A stretch of DNA of 64,000 nucleotides, taken from assembly GCA_013289695.1 (NCBI GenBank), contig JABCZK010000021.1, positions 1 to 64,000 on the forward strand, written 5' to 3'. Both the position numbers and the translations under genes were made by a program. The notes beneath the pieces are model-generated. The model was not told the origin of the DNA. It saw nothing but the letters and a program-made list of their open reading frames with translations, and searched no databases. The DNA comes from Acidobacteriota bacterium (GTDB taxonomy: Bacteria; Acidobacteriota; Terriglobia; Acidiferrales; UBA7541). Shown here piece by piece: positions 7,959 to 15,995 of the stretch (position 1 is its first letter; each line of letters opens with the position of its first letter).

Positions 7959-9992
7959 ATGTCGCTCAAAACACGTGTGTCAAATTTGCTGCACCTTTTG
8001 CGCAAGAGCCTGGTGATGCTCACGATCTTCCAAATCAGCCTCGGAGGCGCACTGGCCTCCCCATTGCCAGCTCCAGATAAAGAGAAACGATCCACTGAGA
8101 CTCCTATCAAACATGTCATCGTCCTGATCGGGGAAAACCGCTCTTTCGATCACCTATTCGCAACCTACGTTTCGCCCAGCGGCGATTCAGTCAAGAACCT
8201 GCTCTCCGAGCACATTATCAACGCCGATGGCACCCCTGGTACACACTTCGACAAGGCAGCGCAATTTCAAGCCATTGCGCCATTCAAAACGACGTTTTAC
8301 ATCAGTCTCGATAACAGCGAAAAGGCTCCTTACACCACGCGGCCCGAGCCGAGCCTGAATTTTTCGCCCAGCCCCGTCACAGGCGAGCCGCCTCCGTTTC
8401 CAGCCGTTGATCTCCCGTTCCTGGGAGCAATCGAGCCCTCGCTGGAACTCGACGACCTCGTTCTGCTGACCACCGGGGCGTCCGGGGCGGAACAAACAGC
8501 CGAGTTTCTCAATCCCGTAACTGGCGAGATTCTGGATGCCGACACGCGAGTAGCGAATTTCAGTCATCTGCCAAACGGGCCATTCCCGCTCGCGGGACCA
8601 AATCTTCCCTACGACTCCTACACCGGCGACACGACGCACCGGCTGTATGAGATGTGGCAGCAATCGGATTGCAACGTCCGCAACGCCACGTTTGAGAATC
8701 CGTCGGGCTGCTTGAACGACCTCTATCCCTTCGTCATCTCCAACTATACGAGTGAACCGGATCCCTTCAGCTTTGTCACGCCAGGCCTTGTTGATGACAA
8801 TGGCGAGGGCAACTCTATGGGGTTCTATAACATGCAAAACGGAGACGTGCCGATTCTCAAGAGCCTCGCCGACAATTTCTCCATGAGCGACAATTACCAT
8901 CAGGCGGTGATGGGCGGCACGGGCGCCAACCACGTGATGATGGGAACCGGCGACGCCATTTTTTGGAGCGACGGCAATGGAAATGCGACGATGCCGCCGG
9001 CGAGTGTGATCGCCAATCCAAATCCGTTGCCGGGCTCAAACGACCAGTACACCGTGGACATCGGCTTCAACGGCGACTTCACGGAATGTGCGGATTCGAC
9101 GCAGCCGGGCGTGAACGCTGTACGCGATTACCTCGCTACGCTGCCCTACGATCCCAAGCCGAACTGCAAAGCGAATCAGTTCTACATGATCAACAATCTG
9201 AATCCCGGCTTCCTGCCGGATGGCACTGTGGATACCGCAGGAATTGCCAAGGGTGGTTCCATCCCGCCGACGAATGTGCGGACGATTGGCGAGGCACTCA
9301 ATGAAAAGGGGATTTCTTGGGCCTACTACGGCGGAGCGTACGATGCCGCAGTCGCGCTCGAGGCCGATCCGGCAAGTACGAACCCGACCGTGCAGATCGG
9401 CAGAGCGTACTGCAACATCTGCAACTTCGAATCCTATGCGACCGCGATCATGGGCAACACGGCCCAGCGGACGGCGCACATCAAGGACACCATCGACTTC
9501 TTCAACGCGGTGGATAACAGCACGCTACCTTCCGTGTCGTTCGTCAAGCCCGACGGCCTGCTGGACGGGCATCCGGCCAGCTCGAAGGAAGACCTGTTCG
9601 AAGGCATGGTGAAGAAGATCATGGATCACCTTCAGGCGAACCCAGATCTTTTCGCCTCCACGGCTCTGATGATCACCATGGACGAGGCCGGCGGCTTCTA
9701 CGACTCCGGTTACATCCAGCCGCTGGACTTCTTCGGCGACGGTCCGCGCATCCCGATGATCGTCATCTCCCCGTTCAGCAGAGGCGGCCACGTCAGCCAC
9801 GTCTATTCCGATCACGTCTCGATTCTGAAGTTCATCGAGCGCAACTGGAAGTTGAAGCCGCTGACCGAGCGCAGCCGCGACAACTTCCCGAACCCAAAAT
9901 CGCTTGACGACAATCCCTATGTACCGAGGAATTCGCCCGCGATCGGCGACCTTTTCGACCTGTTCGATTTCGATCATGGTCGCGACCGCTAA
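7959..9992 (+). CDS. Secreted phosphoesterase family protein (phospholipase C/acid phosphatase type)
   Basis: This 677-residue protein fits the phosphoesterase family that includes bacterial phospholipase C and the acid phosphatase AcpA. An N-terminal signal peptide ends near ALAS. Family blocks are HVIVLIGENRSFDHLF (metal and nucleophile region) at about residue 50, a DNYHQAVMGGTGANH block near 310, ITMDEAGGFYDSG near 570, and SDHVSILKFIERNW near 610. It would hydrolyse phosphate esters or phospholipid headgroups outside the cytoplasm. Together with the gene upstream it suggests a phosphate-scavenging pair. AGGGAG lies seven bases before ATG 7959. The exact substrate is open. Confidence 0.87.
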   Translation: MSLKTRVSNLLHLLRKSLVMLTIFQISLGGALASPLPAPDKEKRSTETPIKHVIVLIGENRSFDHLFATYVSPSGDSVKNLLSEHIINADGTPGTHFDKAAQFQAIAPFKTTFYISLDNSEKAPYTTRPEPSLNFSPSPVTGEPPPFPAVDLPFLGAIEPSLELDDLVLLTTGASGAEQTAEFLNPVTGEILDADTRVANFSHLPNGPFPLAGPNLPYDSYTGDTTHRLYEMWQQSDCNVRNATFENPSGCLNDLYPFVISNYTSEPDPFSFVTPGLVDDNGEGNSMGFYNMQNGDVPILKSLADNFSMSDNYHQAVMGGTGANHVMMGTGDAIFWSDGNGNATMPPASVIANPNPLPGSNDQYTVDIGFNGDFTECADSTQPGVNAVRDYLATLPYDPKPNCKANQFYMINNLNPGFLPDGTVDTAGIAKGGSIPPTNVRTIGEALNEKGISWAYYGGAYDAAVALEADPASTNPTVQIGRAYCNICNFESYATAIMGNTAQRTAHIKDTIDFFNAVDNSTLPSVSFVKPDGLLDGHPASSKEDLFEGMVKKIMDHLQANPDLFASTALMITMDEAGGFYDSGYIQPLDFFGDGPRIPMIVISPFSRGGHVSHVYSDHVSILKFIERNWKLKPLTERSRDNFPNPKSLDDNPYVPRNSPAIGDLFDLFDFDHGRDR

Positions 9993-10050
9993 GGTTCGGA
10001 AGGCCTGTAGGACTTTTCGCGCATTCTGACCAATGCGGTTTTTCGGACTC

Positions 10051-10083
10051 GGTGCCGACCGTACCCACGGTGCGGTCGGCGCC
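10051..10083 (+). terminator. Strong hairpin after the phosphoesterase gene
   Basis: Two 15-base arms (10051-10065 and 10069-10083) pair completely if two G-U pairs are allowed, around a three-base loop CAC. It lies 59 bases after the stop codon. There is no T-run, so Rho-independent termination is not certain; it may protect the mRNA 3' end or be a REP-like element. The rest of 9993-10467 shows no gene. Confidence 0.45.
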
Positions 10084-10467
10084 ACAAACTTCAATCGACT
10101 GCACATGAACGTGCTTCGCGGTCCCGCCCGTTTCGAAAAGATCCCACAGAAGGCCAAACGGTCAGGTTTCCAAGGATGCCGATTCGGGGAAGTGAATGTT
10201 CCCGAACGAATGCTGGAACGAGAATCGGACAGAGAATCCCGACCATACTGGACGAGTGGTCGGCAACCCGGAAGTTATCCTCGCCCCGCTTGGCGGCGGT
10301 CACTTGGACGTGTCGTCGCGAAAGCGGACAAGTGCTTTCGGTCGATTCGCCTGGACGGCTGCGCGCGCTAGCCATGGAACAGCCGACCTTGCACAACGGC
10401 GCCGCGATTGTGGCCGCCGCTTCAAGTTCAACGCCACAGCTCGCGGCTGCGGTACGCGGCAGATGAC

Positions 10468-11202
10468 TCAATCACGCACAACAAATTCCAGTTCAACGCC
10501 GGCAACTTCGATCACATCGCCCGAAGCCAACTTTGTCGGATGAGTGATCGGCGTGCCATTCACGCTCGGCACTTTGTCCGCCGGGCCGATGTAATACGAA
10601 TTGTCGTCGCGGCGATTAATTTGCGCGGCTGCCTTCGGCTTGAACCAGCCTTTCAGCTTCACAGTGGCCATCGCGGACTTCCCGACAACGGTGAGCTTGT
10701 CCGTAAGCGTGTATTCGCGCCGGTCGGTGTTGCCATTACGCACCACGAGTGTGGGCAATTTCAGACGGCCGGGCGCGGGCTGCGCGCTTTCGCCCACTGC
10801 GGCCACCTGCCGCAGAAACTCTCGGCGATCTTTGGTGTCAAGCATCACCGTCTCGTTAATTTTGGGCACGGCGGGTTTCGCCGCAACGTTGTCCAGCGAA
10901 GTCGCGCGCACTTCCACCGAATCCGTCACCACGATGGTGTGCTTGCCGATGCCCACCGAATCCCCAGGCTTCAGCATCACCATCTTCACACGCTGCCCAT
11001 TCACGAACGTGCCATTCAAGCTGCCGAAATCCTGCAGCATCAGCCGGCCGTCTTCGTGAAACACGCGTGCGTGATAACTGGAGATCGCCGGATTATCAAT
11101 GACGATGCCGTTGTCCGGCGAGCGCCCGATGCTCACCTCCTGCTGCCCCACCGCCACTTCCTTCAATATGGAACTTTCGAATTTCAAAACCAGCTTGGAC
11201 AT
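10468..11202 (-). CDS. FHA-domain protein with a second FHA-like domain
   Basis: The protein is a phosphothreonine reader. Residues about 20-90 form a canonical FHA domain, with the conserved Arg in IGRSPDNG, Ser and His in ISSYHARVF, and Asn in GSLNGTFVNG. The C-terminal 90 residues (from LPTLVVRNG) look like a second, degenerate FHA fold that lacks the GR and SxxH residues. ATG 11202 is chosen because GGAGG lies eight bases upstream and the FHA fold begins right after it; the frame continues upstream but overlaps the phosphatase gene. It follows the PP2C gene by 16 bases and the kinase gene upstream, so kinase, phosphatase and reader form one operon. Confidence 0.9.
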   Translation of the reverse strand: MSKLVLKFESSILKEVAVGQQEVSIGRSPDNGIVIDNPAISSYHARVFHEDGRLMLQDFGSLNGTFVNGQRVKMVMLKPGDSVGIGKHTIVVTDSVEVRATSLDNVAAKPAVPKINETVMLDTKDRREFLRQVAAVGESAQPAPGRLKLPTLVVRNGNTDRREYTLTDKLTVVGKSAMATVKLKGWFKPKAAAQINRRDDNSYYIGPADKVPSVNGTPITHPTKLASGDVIEVAGVELEFVVRD

Positions 11203-11218
11203 GGGAACGTCCTCCCTA

Positions 11219-12034
11219 TCACGATGGATCCTCGGATGCCTTAAACCATCGGCCGATCTTGCTGATCGCGCCGTTCTGCTTCGGCGCGTAGCGCAAGACA
11301 ATCGCCGTAATGTTGTCGCCGCCCCCTGCGTGATTCGCCTGCTCCACCAGCGAATCGGCGGCCTGCTGCGCGCCGGTGGCTTCCTGCAATATTCCGGCAA
11401 TCTGCGGCTCGGAAAGCTCGCGAAACAATCCGTCGGAACAGAGCAGATACGTGTCGCCCTGGCGCAAAAGTTCTTCACTGACCTCCACGTCCACGTTTTG
11501 TTCGACGCCCAGCGCGCGCGTCAACACGTTCTGCATGCGGCTGCGCCCGGCTTGCTCCGGTGTGATGATTCCGCGGCGCACCTGCTCGGCCACGAAGGAA
11601 TGATCTTCCGTGAGCTGATTCAGCTGCTCGTCGCGGAACAGATACGCGCGGCTATCTCCCACGTGCGCGATGCAGGCGCGATCTTCGAGAAAGCGCACGG
11701 CCACAATCGTCGCGCCCATTCCGCCCTTGCCGCCCATATCCTGCGCGGCCTGAAAAATTTCCTGATTGGCCAGGCGTATGGCGCTCGCAAGGCGATTCGA
11801 CGCGTCCCCCACGCCATCGATGCGCTTGCCGAAAACCGCTAGCTCCGCGTCGGCCTGTGCGTCGCGGCAATGCGCCAGCACGGCTTCGGTCGCCAGTCGG
11901 CTGGCGCGCTCGCCGGACTCGAGGCCACCCATGCCATCGGACAGCACGAACAAATTCAACTCCGGTGCGAGCCGGAAGCTGTCTTCGTTGTTCTCGCGAA
12001 CACGCCCTGTATCGCTGCGCGCGCCAACTTCCAT
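11219..12034 (-). CDS. PP2C-family serine/threonine protein phosphatase
   Basis: This is a bacterial Stp/PrpC-type metal-dependent protein phosphatase that reverses Ser/Thr phosphorylation. The conserved blocks are all present: SDTGRVRENNEDS at the N terminus, LSDGMGG with a metal aspartate, HVGDSRAYLF, LTEDHS, LLCSDGLF and GGGDNITAIV near the end. The length of 271 residues is typical. I take ATG 12034 over the in-frame ATG 12055 because AGAGGA lies six bases upstream and PP2C proteins normally begin directly with this strand. The gene lies between the kinase and FHA genes and most likely acts on the kinase itself and its targets. Confidence 0.93.
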   Translation of the reverse strand: MEVGARSDTGRVRENNEDSFRLAPELNLFVLSDGMGGLESGERASRLATEAVLAHCRDAQADAELAVFGKRIDGVGDASNRLASAIRLANQEIFQAAQDMGGKGGMGATIVAVRFLEDRACIAHVGDSRAYLFRDEQLNQLTEDHSFVAEQVRRGIITPEQAGRSRMQNVLTRALGVEQNVDVEVSEELLRQGDTYLLCSDGLFRELSEPQIAGILQEATGAQQAADSLVEQANHAGGGDNITAIVLRYAPKQNGAISKIGRWFKASEDPS

Positions 12035-12136
12035 CGCACTTCCTCTGCGCTCCATTGCCTATCGAGCGTCGCCCTCGCGAATTTTTGCTCGCCCCAAGAA
12101 TCTTCGGCCCACGAACGCGAGTAATCAAATCTGTGT

Positions 12137-13846
12137 TTATTCTTTTTGTTTCGAGCCGCCCATGGGATTGCTGGTCTGGTGGACGTTCGAGAAACCCTTG
12201 GCTTCGAGCCGTTCGGTCACCGCACTGACGCGCTTTGCGTCAATCGGCCCGCAAAAAACCGCATAGAATTTTGCAGCAGCAAAAGATCGCGTTGCGATGT
12301 ACGCGGGCAATTGCATGCCTTCGATCTTCTTGGCCGCTGATTGGGCCTTGTCCTCGCGCTCGAATCGCCCCACCCATAGGTACATGGAGTTGGTGATTAC
12401 AGGGTCGGACGTCCGCCCTCTCGTAGAATTCGCGGCGCTTCCGTGAAAGTTCTTGCGCACCGGGCCAGTCTCCATGCGCGGGAACACATCCGGCACAGCA
12501 GGCTTGGCGGGTTCCGGCGCGGGAGCTTTGCTGTGCGCAACGGGTTTCGCCACCGGCGCGTTAGGCTCCGCCAAAACTGGCTCGACCGGAGGAGGCGTGG
12601 GATGTTCGTATGCAAATTCCGGCGGCTTCGGTGGCGCGGCTGAATCTGGCGGAGAGATTCGGTTCGCGGCTTGGACCACTCCCAGCCAATGCAATCCGCC
12701 AAGCGCACTAACGACCAGCAACGCGCCGAGCAAAACCCATACGAAGGGCGACATGCCGCGTGGCGCAGGGCGCGGAACAGCAGGAGCAGCGGCGGCAGCG
12801 CTCGGAATCCTCGTAGAGGAGTGGGTCAAATCTGTTGTCGCCGTGCTGCCGAGCATCCGCGGTGGCGGCATTATGGGCGTCGCCGAGCGCAGATTTGATT
12901 CCAGATCGGCGATGGACTGAAAACGCTTGGCCGGATCTTTTTCCAGGCACTTCAAAATTGCGCGCTCGGTCGCCGCCGGGATATTCGGCTCAATCTCATG
13001 CGGCGGCGGAGGATCTTCGCGCATCTGCTTCAACGCAACAGCAATCGAATTGTCCGCGGTAAACGCCGGAGCGCCGGTAAACATCTCGTACAGCATCAGC
13101 CCCAGCGAATAAATATCCGTGCGGTAATCCACCGGCTCGCCCGCCACTTGTTCCGGCGCCATATACGCAGGCGTGCCGACCATCGAACCCGTCAGGCGCG
13201 TGCCTGCTTCCATCGAGCGCGCAATGCCGAAATCCATGATCTTCACGTTGCCTTGCCCGTCAATCATCACGTTTTCCGGTTTCAAATCGCGATGGACGAT
13301 TCCCTGAACGTGCGCTTCCTTCAATCCCGAACAAATCTGCAGCGCCAGGTCCGTCGCTTTGCGCTGCGGCAGACCGCCAAAACGATTCAGCACCGACCGC
13401 AAGCTTTCGCCTTCCACAAACTCCATCGAGGTATAGGCGATTCCGCCCACGCGATTGAATTCATGCAAGCGGCAAACATTCTTATGTGTGATTTTCCGCG
13501 CGAAGAGCAGTTCGTTCTTGAAACGGTCCATCATGGCCTGATCGGAAGCAATCTCGGGCTTCAAGAGCTTCAAGGCAATCGTCTCGCCGGTCTCGCGGTC
13601 GCGCGCCTTATAAACGTTGCCCATGCTCCCGTGGCCAGCCTCGCCCAGAATTTCGTAACGTACCCCGAGCGCCGCCAGCGCCGCCGGGCTCAGTGATGGA
13701 CCCGCCGCCGAGGACGAAGCGTCTTCGGCGAGCACCGCCGTGGCATCCGGCACGTCGCTCAATAGGATCGTGTCCCGATGACCCGACGTATTGGCCCGGC
13801 GGCCCGGTTTCGGAGCGCCCGATTTTGGAATGATTGGCTCAGTCAT
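12137..13846 (-). CDS. Membrane Ser/Thr protein kinase with C-terminal SPOR domain
   Basis: The N-terminal part (about residues 62-325) is a complete Hanks-type kinase: glycine loop GEAGHGSMGNVYKA, Lys93 in ALKLLKP, catalytic HRDLKPEN with Asp187, DFG at 205-207 and APE in the activation segment. Residues about 366-390 form one membrane helix, and a Pro/Ala-rich linker follows. The last 75 residues (about 490-562) look like a SPOR domain, which in other proteins binds denuded peptidoglycan at division septa. This gives a cytoplasmic kinase with a wall-sensing outer domain, in the way PASTA domains serve other kinases. It is the first gene of the kinase-phosphatase-FHA operon and is divergent from a pilT-like gene. 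Confidence 0.9.
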   Translation of the reverse strand: MTEPIIPKSGAPKPGRRANTSGHRDTILLSDVPDATAVLAEDASSSAAGPSLSPAALAALGVRYEILGEAGHGSMGNVYKARDRETGETIALKLLKPEIASDQAMMDRFKNELLFARKITHKNVCRLHEFNRVGGIAYTSMEFVEGESLRSVLNRFGGLPQRKATDLALQICSGLKEAHVQGIVHRDLKPENVMIDGQGNVKIMDFGIARSMEAGTRLTGSMVGTPAYMAPEQVAGEPVDYRTDIYSLGLMLYEMFTGAPAFTADNSIAVALKQMREDPPPPHEIEPNIPAATERAILKCLEKDPAKRFQSIADLESNLRSATPIMPPPRMLGSTATTDLTHSSTRIPSAAAAAPAVPRPAPRGMSPFVWVLLGALLVVSALGGLHWLGVVQAANRISPPDSAAPPKPPEFAYEHPTPPPVEPVLAEPNAPVAKPVAHSKAPAPEPAKPAVPDVFPRMETGPVRKNFHGSAANSTRGRTSDPVITNSMYLWVGRFEREDKAQSAAKKIEGMQLPAYIATRSFAAAKFYAVFCGPIDAKRVSAVTERLEAKGFSNVHQTSNPMGGSKQKE

Positions 13847-14133
13847 ATCTGCAACATATAGAGTAAGAGAGAAGCGCGTCGCGCGGTGCGCGACGAAGGG
13901 CAGGTGTAGGGAAAGAGTATCGGGTCGGGCCAGGCCCGGAAACGCACAAATAGCTGCAGTTTCAGCGCATAAATCGCGGCATACACCCCGCCCAGCCGCA
14001 ACAGCAAAAAAGTACAGCTAATCGTTTGAGAACAGCCGCGCACTCGGTTCCGCCGCCGTGCTCGCCATGACTCATACTGTATAAGACCAGACGACGTGCG
14101 GGCCCCTTCCCGGACGACTGGGGAGGACTTGGC

Positions 14134-15378
14134 ATGGTAGATTCGAACGTTGCGCTCGCCGCTGCACCCGCACCCGCACCCGCAGCCGAGCCGGTTGGCT
14201 CCGCACCCACCGCTAACATCATCGCGTCCATGCTGCAAGCCGCGCCGAAGACCAGCGACCTGATATTTTCTCCCGGCCGCGCTCCGCAGGTGGAACTCCA
14301 CGGCCAGCTGATGCAACTGAAAATCAAAGGCGTCGGCGTGCTTTCTGCGGAAGACACCGCGCGCATCGCCGCGGACCTGATCGGACGAAATTCATCCGCC
14401 GTGGAAAAGCTAAAGGAAGAAGGTTCCTGCGATATTTCCTACAGCGTGGCGAAGCTTTCACGCTTCCGCGTGAACATCTTCACCCAACGCGGCAGCTGCG
14501 CGATCGTCATGCGCGTGATTCCCAGTGCCGTGCCTGATTTCAAGACCCTGCATCTTCCCGAGCAGCTGGGCGACGCGGCGCAACTGCGCCCGGGAATTGT
14601 GCTGGTCACTGGACCGACCGGAAGCGGAAAATCCTCCACGCTCGCGGCGTTCGTCAACAAGATCAACGAGGAAAAAGCCTGCCACGTCATCACCATCGAA
14701 GACCCTATCGAATTTCTCCACCAGCACAAGCGCGCCACCATTCATCAGCGCGAACTTTACAGCGATACGCCCAGTTTCGCGCTGGCCCTGCGCGCGGCGT
14801 TGCGCCAAGCGCCAAAATTAATTCTGGTGGGCGAAATGCGGGACAAGGAAACCATCGAAGTGGCGCTGGAAGCCGCGGAAACCGGACACATGGTCTATTC
14901 CACGCTGCACACAATTGACGCCTCGAAGACCATCGAGCGCATCGTCGGCGTCTTCCCGTCTTCCGACCAGCCCGCCATCCGCAACCGCCTGTCGAAATCG
15001 TTCCGCTACATTATTTCGCAGCGCTTGATTCCCAAGCCCGACGGCGCCGGGCGCGTCGCCGCGTTCGAGATTCTGAAATCTACGCTGCGCACCCGCGAGT
15101 ACGTGCAAAAAGGCGAAACGGAAGGAAAATCGCTGCTCGATGCCATGCGCGACGGCGCAGGCGAGGGCATGCAGTGCTTCGACATCGAAATCGAAAAACT
15201 CATCCGCGCGAAGGTGCTGGATATTGACACCGGTCTCGCCTATTCCACGAATGAGGGAAACTTGCGGCTGTTGCTGGCCGATTTGCTGGAAGGCCGGCAG
15301 GACGATATTCCGTCCGCTGCGCCCAGCGCCGCGGAAAAAACCGCAGCGAGCGTGATGGAAGAAATGATCGAACGATAG
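14134..15378 (+). CDS. pilT: PilT-family type IV pilus retraction ATPase
   Basis: The protein is a PilT/PilU-type hexameric ATPase that drives pilus retraction at the inner membrane. Walker A is GPTGSGKS at 160-167, the Asp box is ITIEDPIEF near 187, the Walker B region is LILVGEMRD near 230, and the His box is YSTLHT near 255. An Ala/Pro-rich N-terminal extension of about 25 residues precedes the usual fold, giving 414 residues against about 345-380 in classic PilT. GGGAGGA lies a few bases before ATG 14134. The C-terminal AIRNLIREG motif of PilT is not clearly present, so PilU is an alternative. It is divergent from the SPOR-kinase operon, which hints at shared control. Confidence 0.88.
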   Translation: MVDSNVALAAAPAPAPAAEPVGSAPTANIIASMLQAAPKTSDLIFSPGRAPQVELHGQLMQLKIKGVGVLSAEDTARIAADLIGRNSSAVEKLKEEGSCDISYSVAKLSRFRVNIFTQRGSCAIVMRVIPSAVPDFKTLHLPEQLGDAAQLRPGIVLVTGPTGSGKSSTLAAFVNKINEEKACHVITIEDPIEFLHQHKRATIHQRELYSDTPSFALALRAALRQAPKLILVGEMRDKETIEVALEAAETGHMVYSTLHTIDASKTIERIVGVFPSSDQPAIRNRLSKSFRYIISQRLIPKPDGAGRVAAFEILKSTLRTREYVQKGETEGKSLLDAMRDGAGEGMQCFDIEIEKLIRAKVLDIDTGLAYSTNEGNLRLLLADLLEGRQDDIPSAAPSAAEKTAASVMEEMIER

Positions 15379-15441
15379 CGCGAAACCCACTGTGCTCCTC
15401 CCAGTGGTCTGCGTCGAAAAATCGCGTTAGTATTCTTAACG

Positions 15442-15927
15442 ATGCCCACGACTAACCCAAATCCTCGTGAAGTGATCAACGAACTCAATGCCCTTGCCGC
15501 CATCGCGAAATCCGCGCGGGATCTGATGGAGGGCATCACCAAACTCCTGCACCAAAAAATGCTGCGTTACAACTGGGTGGGTTTCTACATGCTCGAAAAA
15601 GAGGGCGCGCAGGACATTCTGGTTCTCGGCCCCTTTCGCGGCACCATGACCCCGCACACGCGCATCCCCCTGAATCAGGGCATTTGCGGCGCCGCTGCGT
15701 CCACCGGCAAGACCATCGTCATTGACGACGTCAGTGCCGACGCGCGATACCTCGCCTGTTCTCTCGAAACCAAATCTGAAATCGTGGTTCCCGTCTTTGT
15801 CGAAGGGAAAGTTGTCGGCGAGCTCGATATTGACAGCCACTTCCTCGCCGCCTTCCGAGCCGACGACCGCACCATCTGCGAACACGCCGCCGCAGTCCTG
15901 GGCCGCTGGCTGGAAAAGCATCCCTGA
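15442..15927 (+). CDS. GAF-domain protein of the free methionine-R-sulfoxide reductase type
   Basis: The 161-residue protein is a single GAF domain with the family blocks YNWVGFYML, RIPLNQGICG, YLAC and EIVVPVF...GELDIDS. Enzymes of this family reduce free methionine-R-sulfoxide with three cysteines, numbered 84, 94 and 118 in E. coli. Positions shifted by exactly 12 give His72, Cys82 and Cys106 here, so the cysteine matching Cys84 is replaced by His while the other two remain. The protein may recycle through another thiol or may only bind a ligand. It follows the pilT-like gene by 63 bases on the same strand and ends at a perfect hairpin. Confidence 0.85.
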   Translation: MPTTNPNPREVINELNALAAIAKSARDLMEGITKLLHQKMLRYNWVGFYMLEKEGAQDILVLGPFRGTMTPHTRIPLNQGICGAAASTGKTIVIDDVSADARYLACSLETKSEIVVPVFVEGKVVGELDIDSHFLAAFRADDRTICEHAAAVLGRWLEKHP

Positions 15928-15928
15928 G

Positions 15929-15961
15929 GTGGCACAGCCACTCCAAGAGTGGCTGTGCCAC
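15929..15961. terminator. Perfect 15-bp hairpin between convergent genes
   Basis: The arms 15929-15943 and 15947-15961 are exact reverse complements (GTGGCACAGCCACTC and its partner) with loop CAA. It starts two bases after the stop of the GAF gene and ends 34 bases before the stop of the convergent histidine kinase gene. It could terminate both transcripts, though neither side has a T-run. A smaller CCCGGG palindrome follows directly. Confidence 0.6.
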
Positions 15962-15995
15962 GCCCGGGATTGGCGTTCCCGGGAGCAACTGCGTT

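Noticed and set aside
10033-10371. 112-codon plus-strand frame after the phosphoesterase gene
   Set aside because: It runs through the hairpin at 10051-10083, has no ribosome site and no protein-like composition.
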